Positions 34,136-41,888 of a stretch of 45,611 nucleotides of DNA are shown in pieces (within the stretch, counting starts at the first letter, position 1; each line of letters starts with the position of its first letter). The position numbers were made by a program, and so were the translations under genes. This stretch comes from an uncultured Clostridia bacterium (GTDB taxonomy: Bacteria > Bacillota > Clostridia > Oscillospirales > Oscillospiraceae): assembly GCA_947365965.1 (NCBI GenBank), contig CANAZG010000015.1, positions 1 through 45,611 of the forward strand, in the 5' to 3' direction. The notes beneath the pieces were generated by a model. That model saw only the letters and a program-made list of their open reading frames with translations. It was not told the origin of the DNA and did no database searches.

Positions 34136-35048
34136 AATGCCATGGCTGCTGCCGGCGCTGCTGACCCTGCTGGCCCTGACCGGCTGCTCCCTGGCCCGGC
34201 CCGAGGCCGGGAGCGGCGGGGACCGATTCGCGGGTTTCTACCTGGTGCGGGAGGAGGGCGGCCGGGATTTCTACCAGAACCCCCACCTGGAGGAGTACGG
34301 CCAGGAGACCGTCCGCCTGGAGGGATACGGCGCTTTCAGCATCCCCCGGGAGGTCCTCTTTGCCCAAAAGGAAGGGGAAGAATGGGTATTCCCGGGCCTG
34401 GAGGGCTGGCGGCTGTTCGCGTACCGGGGCTTTGAGGAGGACGGCGGCGCCTATCTGTCCATGGTCACCGATCTGGCCCCCGGGGAGGAGCCGCCCCAGC
34501 TCAAGATCACCGACGAGGGGGGCGTTGACATCATCAGCGGCGCTCTCTGTCTGGGCCCGCCCCTGGGACAGGCGGACTGGGACCCCTATGAGGACCGGAG
34601 CGTCTGGACCACCTACCGGGTCTATCAGGCCCCGGACGGGCGGCCCTATCTGGACGGCAGCGGCAACAGCTTTACCGGCGCCCTGGGCAGCTACCAGGAG
34701 AGCCAGACCTACACCCGTCAGGAGAACGGCGGAGACGTGAAGAAGGAGACAGTGGAGGTGTCCATATCCATAAAGGCGGTCCCCAGGCTGGAGGGGCTGG
34801 TGGTGCGGCAGTTTGACGGGGAGGGCGGCCAGCTGTCCGCGGAGGAGCTGACCCTGGAGGGGGAGCTGCCGGCGGTGACATGGCTGCCGGAGGCGGCCTG
34901 GGTTCTGGTGGAGGAGCGCAGCCCCCAGGGCGTGGTCCGCACAGCCTACACCCGCCCCGGACCGGAGGAGGAGCCCGTCACCCATCCGGTTGTCCTTCTG
35001 GACAGCGCCGGGATAGGCCGCGTGGCGGAGCTGACCGTCGGGGGATAG
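34125..35048 (+). CDS. Lipoprotein of unknown function
   Basis: The ATG at 34125 lies inside the end of the XRE gene with GGAGG upstream. The 307-residue protein has a lipoprotein signal peptide (LLALTGC, Cys at residue 21) and is then soluble and acidic, with many beta-strand-like segments. I do not recognise a domain. It is likely anchored on the outside of the membrane next to the DUF2975-like protein encoded in the same operon. The two could form one envelope-sensing or envelope-remodelling unit, but that is only a guess from the linkage. Confidence 0.7.
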   Translation: MKNKMPWLLPALLTLLALTGCSLARPEAGSGGDRFAGFYLVREEGGRDFYQNPHLEEYGQETVRLEGYGAFSIPREVLFAQKEGEEWVFPGLEGWRLFAYRGFEEDGGAYLSMVTDLAPGEEPPQLKITDEGGVDIISGALCLGPPLGQADWDPYEDRSVWTTYRVYQAPDGRPYLDGSGNSFTGALGSYQESQTYTRQENGGDVKKETVEVSISIKAVPRLEGLVVRQFDGEGGQLSAEELTLEGELPAVTWLPEAAWVLVEERSPQGVVRTAYTRPGPEEEPVTHPVVLLDSAGIGRVAELTVGG

Positions 35049-35368
35049 AGAATCCTCACCGGCTCGGTGGATCTGCTCCCAGAAAAATTGCTCTCCTCTG
35101 CCCATAATCTTGAAATAAGCCCTAGCCAGCGGGGGAAAATTGGTGTATAATTATCCTGCGCGGGGGCGGCAGGGAGGGCCCCATACCTCCTGAGAGCCTG
35201 TTTGGTATCCCGGCGCGGAGACAATAGACGGGGCTGGTCCCCCGGATGCGCATACGTATCTGGGACCTGCGCCGTCTGGTCTCTCGCTGCCAGATATCCG
35301 GCGGGCCGGGCCTATCCGGCAGATGGCCGCCCCAATCCTGCGCGGAATACTTAGGAGGAATGATACCC
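35049..35368 (+). promoter_or_regulatory. Long structured leader of the SLH-CbiK gene
   Basis: A TATAAT at 35146-35151 (weak -35) would start a leader of about 210 bases. It contains a long imperfect hairpin from 35212 to 35291: GGC/GCC, GCG/CGC, GAGAC/GTCTC, AGACGG/CCGTCT, and an inner GGTCCC/GGGACC (35236-35241 with 35262-35267). CCTCCT (35186-35191) can pair with the AGGAGG ribosome binding site (35353-35358). An 11-base direct repeat (ATCCTGCGCGG) opens and closes the leader. I find no cobalamin, TPP, SAM or NiCo riboswitch core. No gene lies in this stretch. Confidence 0.5.
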
Positions 35369-37222
35369 ATGAGAAAATGGAACAAGCTGCCGGCGCTGCT
35401 GCTGGCAGGGGTCATGGCCCTGGGCCTGACCACCGCCGCCTTGGCGGCGGACGTGACCTATGCGGACGTAGCGGGAACCTGGTCTGAGGAGTATGTGAAG
35501 CGTATGACCGAACTGGAGCTGATGGAGGGCAGGAGCGCTGGATCCTTTGCCCCCAACGAGAACATGACCCGGGCGGAGCTGGTGCTGGCCTTCTACCGTC
35601 TGGCCGGCTCCCCGGCGTCCGGCGGGAAGAACCCCTTCAGCGACGTGGCCGAGGACGCCGCCTATCGGGACGCGGTGATCTGGGCAAACGAGAAGGGCAT
35701 CGCCTCCGGCAGGAGCCAGGGCGTATTTGATCCCAGCGGCGACGTGCAGCGCCAGGAGATCGCCAAGATCCTCAACGCCTTTGCCGCCGATGCCGTGGGC
35801 AGGAAGACTCTCCATAACCGCATCGACGTGCTCTCCGGCTACGCCGATGCGGCCCAGGTGTCCGACTGGGCCAGGGAGAGCATGAACTGGGCTGTTGCCA
35901 GCGAGTTCATCACCGGCAGCGGCGGAAAGCTCAATCCTAGAGGCGCCGTCACCCGGGCCCAGATGGCGGCCATTCTCTGCCGCTACATGGACGACGCCTC
36001 CACCGGCGACGCGTCCAAGGACAACCCCCGCAACAGCGACAGCATCGGTGAGAGCGAGCTGCTGGTGGTCAGCTTCGGCACCAGCTACAACGACAACCGG
36101 GCGGCCACCATCGGCGCCGTGGAGAGCGCCATGGAGAAGGCCTTCCCCGACTACGCCGTGCGCCGGGGCTTTACCTCCAACATCATCATTGAGCACATCC
36201 AGCGCCGGGACGGCGTGGTCATCGACGACGTGACCGAGGCCCTGGCCCGGGCCAAGGCCAATGGCGTGAAGAACCTGCTGGTCCAGCCCACCCACCTGAT
36301 GAACGGCTATGAGTACGGGGATCTGGTCAAGGAGCTGGAGGGCTGCGTCTCGGACTTTGAGAGCGTCCGGATCGGCGCGCCCCTGCTGACCACGGACGAG
36401 GACTTCGCCGCCGTGGCCCAGGCCATGGTGGACGCCGCAGCCGCATATGACGACGGCAAAACCGCCGTGTGCTACATGGGCCACGGCTCCGAGGCCGCCG
36501 CCAACGGAATCTATGCCAGAATGCAGAAGTACCTCTCCGACAGCGGCCACGACAACTACTTCGTGGGCACTGTGGAGGCCGAGCCCACAGCGGAGGATCT
36601 GGTGAAGCTGGTGAAGGCCGGCGGCTACCAGCGGGTGGTGCTGCGGCCCATGATGATCGTGGCTGGAGACCACGCCAACAACGACATGGCCAGCGACGAC
36701 GAGGACTCCTGGAAGTCCGTGTTCACGGCCGCCGGCTTCCAGGTGGTGTGCGAGGTCAGGGGTCTGGGGGAGCTGGAGGCCATTCAGCAGCTCCTGGCGG
36801 CCCACGCCCGGGACGCCAAGGCCCTGGACGAGACGGGCATCCACGTGGAGCCCAACCCGGAGAACTGGGGGGAGGCCGGGGAGAAACCCCTGGCGGACGG
36901 CGTGTATACCATGGAGGCGACCTGTAAGGAGTCCATGTTCAAGATCGCCGGCTGTGAGCTCACCGTGGCGGGCGGGGAGATGACCGCCCGCCTGACCCTG
37001 GGCAGCGTCAGCTTTGACCGGATGTTCCCCGGTTCCGCCGCTGCGGCCGCCGCCGGCGGGGAGGGGGCTGTGGAGGCTGTGGTGGACGGTGAGACCGCCG
37101 TCTTCACCCTGCCTGTGTCCGCCCTGGACCAGGAGCTGGGCTTTGCCGCCCACAGCGTCCGCAAGGACACGTGGTATGACCGGAGCCTGACCTTCCACTC
37201 CGACTCTCTCCAGGCCCGATAG
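35369..37222 (+). CDS. S-layer-anchored CbiK-type chelatase
   Basis: ATG 35369 follows AGGAGG by 10 bases. The 617-residue protein has a signal peptide (1-27, ALAA), three SLH repeats (about 28-205), and then a CbiK-like sirohydrochlorin cobaltochelatase domain (about 218-490). The latter shows LLVVSFGTSYNDNR and the three expected metal or proton-transfer His sites: QPTH (about 308), MGHG (about 372) and GDHANND (about 435). A third domain (about 500-617) has DGVYTMEATCKESMFKI and GEMTARLTLGS, a motif I know from Clostridia surface lipoproteins. CbiK inserts Co2+ in the anaerobic B12 pathway, usually in the cytosol; an outside-anchored version may instead bind tetrapyrrole or metal for uptake. 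That role is inference. Confidence 0.85.
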   Translation: MRKWNKLPALLLAGVMALGLTTAALAADVTYADVAGTWSEEYVKRMTELELMEGRSAGSFAPNENMTRAELVLAFYRLAGSPASGGKNPFSDVAEDAAYRDAVIWANEKGIASGRSQGVFDPSGDVQRQEIAKILNAFAADAVGRKTLHNRIDVLSGYADAAQVSDWARESMNWAVASEFITGSGGKLNPRGAVTRAQMAAILCRYMDDASTGDASKDNPRNSDSIGESELLVVSFGTSYNDNRAATIGAVESAMEKAFPDYAVRRGFTSNIIIEHIQRRDGVVIDDVTEALARAKANGVKNLLVQPTHLMNGYEYGDLVKELEGCVSDFESVRIGAPLLTTDEDFAAVAQAMVDAAAAYDDGKTAVCYMGHGSEAAANGIYARMQKYLSDSGHDNYFVGTVEAEPTAEDLVKLVKAGGYQRVVLRPMMIVAGDHANNDMASDDEDSWKSVFTAAGFQVVCEVRGLGELEAIQQLLAAHARDAKALDETGIHVEPNPENWGEAGEKPLADGVYTMEATCKESMFKIAGCELTVAGGEMTARLTLGSVSFDRMFPGSAAAAAAGGEGAVEAVVDGETAVFTLPVSALDQELGFAAHSVRKDTWYDRSLTFHSDSLQAR

Positions 37223-37245
37223 TTTTTCCCTCCATATAGAGCCGA

Positions 37246-37279
37246 CGCGCCGCGAAGCGATGCTTCGCGGCGCGTTTTA
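37246..37279 (+). terminator. Terminator after SLH-CbiK gene
   Basis: A perfect 13-bp stem (CGCGCCGCGAAGC with GCTTCGCGGCGCG, loop GAT) is followed by TTTTA. It also separates this gene from the minus-strand Cys-rich gene. Confidence 0.88.
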
Positions 37280-37322
37280 TCAGGGCTTTACGGCGTGGGC
37301 GCGCCGTCGGGGTCCGGCGGCC

Positions 37323-38312
37323 TCAGCGGCGGCAGCCGCCGTGGTGGGGCTGGGGCCGGCCGCAGTCGCAGTCACAGGAGCCGCAGGGCGGGCAGGGGGT
37401 GCACACGGGCTTGCACTCGCACTCACAGGGGGAGCAGACGGGCTTGCAGTCGCAGTCGCAGGAGCCGCAGGGCGGGCAGGAGGGCTTGGAGCACTCACAG
37501 CCGCAGGAACCGGCGAAGCCCTGGGGCGGGAAGAACTCATCCACTGGGAAGCTGATGTTCTGGAACAGCTCGCAGGGGTCCTCGGTGGGGCTGCACCCGC
37601 AGCCGGCGCAGGAGCAGTCCTTGTGGGGCAGGCAGTAGTCGTAGACGGGCATGAGCAGCTGGCTGTCCCGCTCCAGGCGGATGATGGAGAACTGGCCCAG
37701 GGTGACATAGGCCCGGCGGTAGTCGTCGCCCATGGTCAGCTCGCAGCAGAAGCACTGGCACACGCAGGCGGGAATCTCGCAGATGTCGCAGTCGCAGCAG
37801 CGGTGCTCGCAGCACTCCACCAGCTTGGCGTCCAGGACGATGGGGTCCACCGCCTCCACCACCGCCACGGGCATGTTGCTCTGCTCCAGCATCTGGCGGT
37901 CCAGGCCGTCGATGCGGAGCTTGGAGGAGAAGATTTTGGCGTTGCCCTCGCTGCCGAAGAGGATGACCCGCTTGTCAAACACGCACAGGCCCTCCACCTC
38001 CACCGGACGGGGGCAGGAGCAGTAGGCGTTGAGGGTGACGCGGTAGAAGAAGCGCATATCCACCGTGTAAAAGCCCCGGTTGAAGACCACGGGCTCCACG
38101 TTGATATAAGTATACAGCAGCTCCGCCTTGCCGCCCTTGACGGACTGGGCCCGGTTGAGGATGTCCTGGCCAGCAGCGGTGGGGTAGAAGCGAAGGTCCT
38201 CAATACAGTCTTTATCACGGCAGCTGTCGTAAATCTTCTTGGTATGGATACAAACGGCCTCGCAGTTTTCCTTCAAGCCGGAAACCGGGCCGGGTACGAT
38301 GCGTTCAGGCAT
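37323..38312 (-). CDS. Conserved protein with extremely Cys-rich C-terminus
   Basis: AGGAGGT precedes ATG 38312. The 329-residue protein has a conserved N-terminal part (ERIVPGPVSGLKENCEAVCIHTKKIYDSCRDKDC, VEPVVFNRGFYTVDMRFFYRV, VEGLCVFDKRVILFGSEG) that I recognise as a Clostridia-wide uncharacterised family, possibly spore-associated. From about residue 165 there are some 36 Cys, first in CC and CxC clusters and finally in a repeat of type CPPCGSCDCDCKPVC that also recurs at the DNA level. Such a tail could cross-link by disulfides or bind metal. No signal peptide is visible, which would fit assembly on a spore surface from the mother cell. The function is not established. Confidence 0.75.
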   Translation of the reverse strand: MPERIVPGPVSGLKENCEAVCIHTKKIYDSCRDKDCIEDLRFYPTAAGQDILNRAQSVKGGKAELLYTYINVEPVVFNRGFYTVDMRFFYRVTLNAYCSCPRPVEVEGLCVFDKRVILFGSEGNAKIFSSKLRIDGLDRQMLEQSNMPVAVVEAVDPIVLDAKLVECCEHRCCDCDICEIPACVCQCFCCELTMGDDYRRAYVTLGQFSIIRLERDSQLLMPVYDYCLPHKDCSCAGCGCSPTEDPCELFQNISFPVDEFFPPQGFAGSCGCECSKPSCPPCGSCDCDCKPVCSPCECECKPVCTPCPPCGSCDCDCGRPQPHHGGCRR

Positions 38313-38416
38313 AATGGAACCTCCTAAAAAGTAACTCTGGTTCGTTCGGGAAGTTTGGAAGGCGTCCGCCTTCATTCCAGTCTATGCGCCTGCCGGCGGT
38401 ATGTGAAAATTCGGGG

Positions 38417-38445
38417 TATACAAATCCGTGCCGGGCAGGTATAAT
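38417..38445 (+). promoter_or_regulatory. Promoter of the DUF4364 gene
   Basis: TATACA (38417-38422), a 17-base spacer and TATAAT (38440-38445), 33 bases before the start codon. Confidence 0.65.
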
Positions 38446-38477
38446 AGGAGGACAGGCAGACGGCGAGGAGGCAGGCC

Positions 38478-39008
38478 ATGAACGACTTTGGGTTTATCAG
38501 CGGCAAGCTGGAGATCAAGTTCCTCATTCTCTATATCGCGTCCCGGGTGGTGGGCCCGGCGCCCTTTGAGGTTCTCCAGGAGCTGAGCATGTGCGACGGC
38601 GGGGTGGACTACTTCGGCTTCTCCGAGTGCCTGGCGGACTTGGTGCGCACGGAGCACCTGGAGGTGGACCGGGACGGGCTCTACGTCATCACCGAGAAGG
38701 GGCGGCGCAACAGCGCCATCTGCGAGAGCAGCCTGCCCTACTCGGTGCGGATGCAGGCGGAGCAGAATCTGGCGAGCTGCAACGAGCAGCTCCGGCGGAA
38801 GGCCCTGGTGCGCTCCCAGATTCAGCCCCGCGACCAGGGGGGGTACACGGTGACGCTGTCCCTGAGCGACGAGCTGGACGATCTGATGAATCTCCAGCTG
38901 CTGGTCACCCGCCAGGACATGGCCCTGGAGATACAGAAGCGGTTCCGGGCCCACGCGGAGGAGATTTACTCCAGGATATTGACGGACCTCTACGGAGGTG
39001 AGAGCTGA
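38478..39008 (+). CDS. DUF4364 family protein
   Basis: GAGGAGG precedes the ATG. The 176-residue protein matches DUF4364: a winged-helix-like N-terminus (GFISGKLEIKFLILYIASRV, GVDYFGFSECLADLVRTEHL, LYVITEKGRRNSAICESSLPYSVR) and a C-terminal beta/helix part (YTVTLSLSDELDDLMNLQLLVTRQDMALEIQKRF). The N-terminal fold suggests a DNA-binding, MarR-like regulator, but the family is uncharacterised. It is single-gene and divergent from the Cys-rich gene, so it could regulate it; there is no direct evidence. Confidence 0.85.
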   Translation: MNDFGFISGKLEIKFLILYIASRVVGPAPFEVLQELSMCDGGVDYFGFSECLADLVRTEHLEVDRDGLYVITEKGRRNSAICESSLPYSVRMQAEQNLASCNEQLRRKALVRSQIQPRDQGGYTVTLSLSDELDDLMNLQLLVTRQDMALEIQKRFRAHAEEIYSRILTDLYGGES

Positions 39009-39101
39009 GCTTTTGGCGGGGAGAGGGGGCCTGGGCCCGGTTTTTGGTCAGGATAGCAACCCTTTGGGACCCCCGGGCCCTATTCTTTGTATAAAAACCT
39101 A

Positions 39102-39130
39102 TTGAAAACAGGGCGGATGAGGTGTACTAT
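39102..39130 (+). promoter_or_regulatory. Promoter of the DUF6465 gene
   Basis: TTGAAA (39102-39107), a 17-base spacer and TACTAT (39125-39130). Confidence 0.6.
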
Positions 39131-39203
39131 AGAAACAATCAAGCATAGATCCTTGGAAGGCGCCGCTTGATAATGCACTAAATGAAGAATGGAGAACGAG
39201 AAT

Positions 39204-39509
39204 ATGGCTCGACCCAAGAAGACTGACACGGCCAAGGCCGCCGCGCCCTCTGTGGTGGAGGCGGTGAAGGAGACCGTGGCCGCAAAGGTTGCCCCGAAGA
39301 AGGCCGCCCAGAAGACGGAGGAGATTTATCTCCAGGCCGGCGGCGCGGAGTGGAACATCACCGACTGCAAGGAGCGCGTTGTGGCCGCCTATGCGGCCGA
39401 GGGCCGCAAGGCTTCGGACGTGAAGAAGCTGGTGATCTACCTCAAGCCCGAGGAGGGCAAGGCCTACTACGTTGTCAACGACGACGAGAACGGCAGCATT
39501 GATCTGTAA
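39204..39509 (+). CDS. DUF6465 family protein
   Basis: I prefer ATG 39204, which has GGAGAA 8 bases upstream, over the in-frame ATG 39189. The product is 101 residues: a basic, Ala/Lys-rich, low-complexity N-terminus (about 1-40, resembling histone-like tails) and a compact domain EEIYLQAGGAEWNITDCKERVVAAYAAEG then VKKLVIYLKPEEGKAYYVVND, which matches DUF6465 of Clostridia. The role is unknown; the basic tail may bind nucleic acid. It has its own promoter and a strong terminator 170 bases after its stop. Confidence 0.8.
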   Translation: MARPKKTDTAKAAAPSVVEAVKETVAAKVAPKKAAQKTEEIYLQAGGAEWNITDCKERVVAAYAAEGRKASDVKKLVIYLKPEEGKAYYVVNDDENGSIDL

Positions 39510-39676
39510 GAACCGCAGAATGGACGGCAGCAGGCGTATCCGCCGGAGGGGACCCCAGCGTCTGGGCCCCCCCTGCCCTATTTTCAGACCATGCTGCTCT
39601 TGACACAGGATTCCCCACAACCCATTTGCCCACATCCGTCGTGTGAGGAGGGAATGGGGAGGGGGACATACGCAAA

Positions 39677-39715
39677 CCGTGGCCGGGATGGATCGCCATC
39701 CCGGCCACGGTTTTT
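39677..39715. terminator. Strong bidirectional terminator
   Basis: A perfect 15-bp stem (39677-39691 with 39696-39710, loop ATCG) is followed on the plus strand by TTTTT. On the minus strand it is followed by TTTG, so it can also end the prsA-like/truB transcript. Confidence 0.9.
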
Positions 39716-39719
39716 CCCA

Positions 39720-40583
39720 TCAGCTGAAGAAATTTTTCACAGGTATCAGTTGGTCTCTCTCCCACCGGCTCACGCACAGGAAATCCCCCTCCTGGCCGTA
39801 CACCCGGTACTCCCCCGCCGCCAGCTCCGGCGCGGGGAGAGGGTTGCCGTTGCGGCAGAGGCGCTCCTGCCGGGGGGAGGAGATGGAGTAGGCCGGGAGG
39901 CCGCCGAAGAACCGATCCACCGGCAGCAGCAGCGCCGCCCCCTCCTCCTGGACCCGCTCCAGGGTCACCGCCTGCTCCAGGGTAAACCCGGCGGCCATGG
40001 TCCGGCGCAGGCTGGACATGCACCCGCCGCAACCCAGGGCCGCGCCGATGTCGTGGCAGAGGGTGCGCACGTAGGTGCCCTTGGAGCAGCGCACCCGCAG
40101 CAGGTAGTCCCCCTCCTCCGTCCGCCCCAGCAGCGCCAGGGCGTGGATGGTCACAGGCCGGGGGTCACGGTGGACCTCCTTCCCCGCCCGGGCCAGCTCG
40201 CAGAGCTTCTGGCCATTGCGCTTGATGGCGGAGTACATGGGCGGCACCTGCATGATGGGCCCAATGAAGGCGGCCAGGGCCCCCTCCAGCTCCGCCTGCC
40301 CGGCAGTGACGGGGCGGGTGGAGAGCACTTGGCCGGTGATGTCCTGGGTGTTGGTCTCCACCCCCAGCCGCAGCCCGGCCACGTACTCCTTGTCCCCCTT
40401 CTCCGCGAATTCCACCGCCTTGGTGGCGCTGCCCACGAACACAGGCAGCACGCCGGTGGCCAGAGGGTCCAGGGTACCCCCGTGGCCGATCCGCCGTTCC
40501 TTCAGAATGCCCCGCAGCTTGGCGCACACGTCCATGCTGGTCCAGCCGCCGGGCTTGTCGATGATGACGATTCCGCTGGACAT
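39720..40583 (-). CDS. truB: tRNA pseudouridine-55 synthase
   Basis: ATG 40583 starts one base after the stop of the upstream lipoprotein gene. The 287-residue protein has the TruB signature (SGIVIIDKPGGWTSMDVCAKLR, GHGGTLDPLATGVLPV with the catalytic Asp, PPMYSAIKRNGQKLCELARAG, CSKGTYVRTLCHDIGAALG). It converts U55 in the T-loop of tRNA. Normally truB is found near rbfA/ribF; here it follows a secreted foldase, perhaps coupled by the near-overlap. Confidence 0.96.
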   Translation of the reverse strand: MSSGIVIIDKPGGWTSMDVCAKLRGILKERRIGHGGTLDPLATGVLPVFVGSATKAVEFAEKGDKEYVAGLRLGVETNTQDITGQVLSTRPVTAGQAELEGALAAFIGPIMQVPPMYSAIKRNGQKLCELARAGKEVHRDPRPVTIHALALLGRTEEGDYLLRVRCSKGTYVRTLCHDIGAALGCGGCMSSLRRTMAAGFTLEQAVTLERVQEEGAALLLPVDRFFGGLPAYSISSPRQERLCRNGNPLPAPELAAGEYRVYGQEGDFLCVSRWERDQLIPVKNFFS

Positions 40584-40584
40584 G

Positions 40585-41784
40585 TTACTCGCCCGCAGAG
40601 CCCTGGGCGTCGCCGCCGTCGGTTCCTCCGGCGTCAGAGCCGGTCCCCTCGCCGCCCTCGCCGGAGGTCTGATCCCCCTCCTGGGCCGCGTTCTCCGCAT
40701 CCAGGATGGCGTTGTAGCTGGTGTAGAAGGTACCAGCGTCAATGTCCGCCAGCTTCTCGCTGCGGGTCACCTGGGCCGCGCTCAGCTGCTCCTGGAGCAG
40801 CGCGGAGAGGTGGTCCCCCGCCAGATCGGCCTTCTGGGCGTCGGTGAGGTCCTTGCGCAGCAGGATGTGGTAGCCGTAGGAGCTCTCCACGATGCCGCTG
40901 ATCTGGCCCACCTCCAGGGACAGGGCGGCGTCCTTGAACTCCTGGACAAAGTTGGTCTCCGCGTTCATCAGGTAGCCGCTTTCCGCGCTCCGGCCCTGGT
41001 CCTCGCCGTGCTCCTCCACCAGCTCATTGAAGAGGGTCTCCGTATTGCCGCCGGCGGCCTGGAGCTGGGAGAGGAGGTCCTCGGCCAGGGCCCGCTTCTG
41101 GGCAATCTCCTCGTCGCTGAGGGGCTCGTTGGTCTCCTGGTTCACGGTCATGAGCAGGATGTGGTCCACGTAGACGTTGCCCGCGAAGTCGCTGTAGAGA
41201 TCGCTCTCCGGATCCAGCACGCTCTCCCGCAGGTGCTCGAAGAGGTAGGTGTCGCCGTTGATGCGGTCAAAGGTCTCCCGGCTGATGCCCATGCGCCGGA
41301 GGTTGTCCTGGAAGGCCTCCTCGCCGCCGTACTGCTCCAGGTTCTGCTCCAGGGCTGCGGCCATGTCGGCCTTGTCCTCGTCGGTGAGGGTGACCCCACG
41401 CTGGGCGGCCATGTTTTCGATGGTGGCGTAGAAGAGGACGCTGTTCTCCCCGTCCTCCTTCACCTGGGCGGTCAGGGTCTTGCCCTCGCTGAGCTCGTTG
41501 TTCCAGAGCAGCTCCCCGTTCTCGCCCAGAAGCTCGCTGTACGCGCCGTAGTAGGCGTTAAGCATGTTGATCTGGTACTCCGTGTTGCCGCAGGCGTAGG
41601 CCAGCCAGTAGAGGTAGAACTCCGCCGGGATCTTGTTGCCGTCCACCTCCATGACCGTCTCGCCGGGGTCAATGCCGGTGATCTCATAGTAGATGCCGGA
41701 GGGCTCCGGGGCCTTTTCGCCGCAGCCCGCGCACAGGCCCAGTACCATCGTCAGGGCCAGAAGCCCGCTTATCCATTTTTTCAT
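40585..41784 (-). CDS. Parvulin-type peptidyl-prolyl isomerase lipoprotein (PrsA-like)
   Basis: ATG 41784 is 10 bases after GAGGAA and is preferred to ATG 41793, which is almost on top of it. The 399-residue protein begins with a lipoprotein signal (GLCAGC lipobox), has SurA/PrsA-like helical N-domain stretches, and a PpiC/rotamase core (VYVDHILLMTVNQ, FNELVEEHGED, SGYLMNAETNFVQEFKDAALSLEVGQISGIVESSYGYHILLRKD). The Gly/Asp/Glu-rich tail is low complexity. It helps fold exported proteins, plausibly the large SLH proteins of this organism. It has its own promoter behind mfd. Confidence 0.88.
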   Translation of the reverse strand: MKKWISGLLALTMVLGLCAGCGEKAPEPSGIYYEITGIDPGETVMEVDGNKIPAEFYLYWLAYACGNTEYQINMLNAYYGAYSELLGENGELLWNNELSEGKTLTAQVKEDGENSVLFYATIENMAAQRGVTLTDEDKADMAAALEQNLEQYGGEEAFQDNLRRMGISRETFDRINGDTYLFEHLRESVLDPESDLYSDFAGNVYVDHILLMTVNQETNEPLSDEEIAQKRALAEDLLSQLQAAGGNTETLFNELVEEHGEDQGRSAESGYLMNAETNFVQEFKDAALSLEVGQISGIVESSYGYHILLRKDLTDAQKADLAGDHLSALLQEQLSAAQVTRSEKLADIDAGTFYTSYNAILDAENAAQEGDQTSGEGGEGTGSDAGGTDGGDAQGSAGE

Positions 41785-41858
41785 TGCTTTCATTTCCTCA
41801 CAGTGTTTTCATTTTTGCGCCCGCCGGAGCGTTTGCCCTCCGACAGGGACACCAGAAT

Positions 41859-41887
41859 ATCATACCACGGTTTTCAGCCGGATACAA
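41859..41887 (-). promoter_or_regulatory. Promoter of the PrsA-like gene
   Basis: On the minus strand TTGTAT (41882-41887), a 17-base spacer and TATGAT (41859-41864), starting just after the mfd stop. Confidence 0.65.
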
Positions 41888-41888
41888 T

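Noticed and set aside
35158-35368. Cobalamin riboswitch in front of the CbiK-type gene
   Set aside because: Context suggests it, but I could not find the conserved core words (such as GCCACTG, the CCCGCAACTG segment or the B12-box) in the leader.
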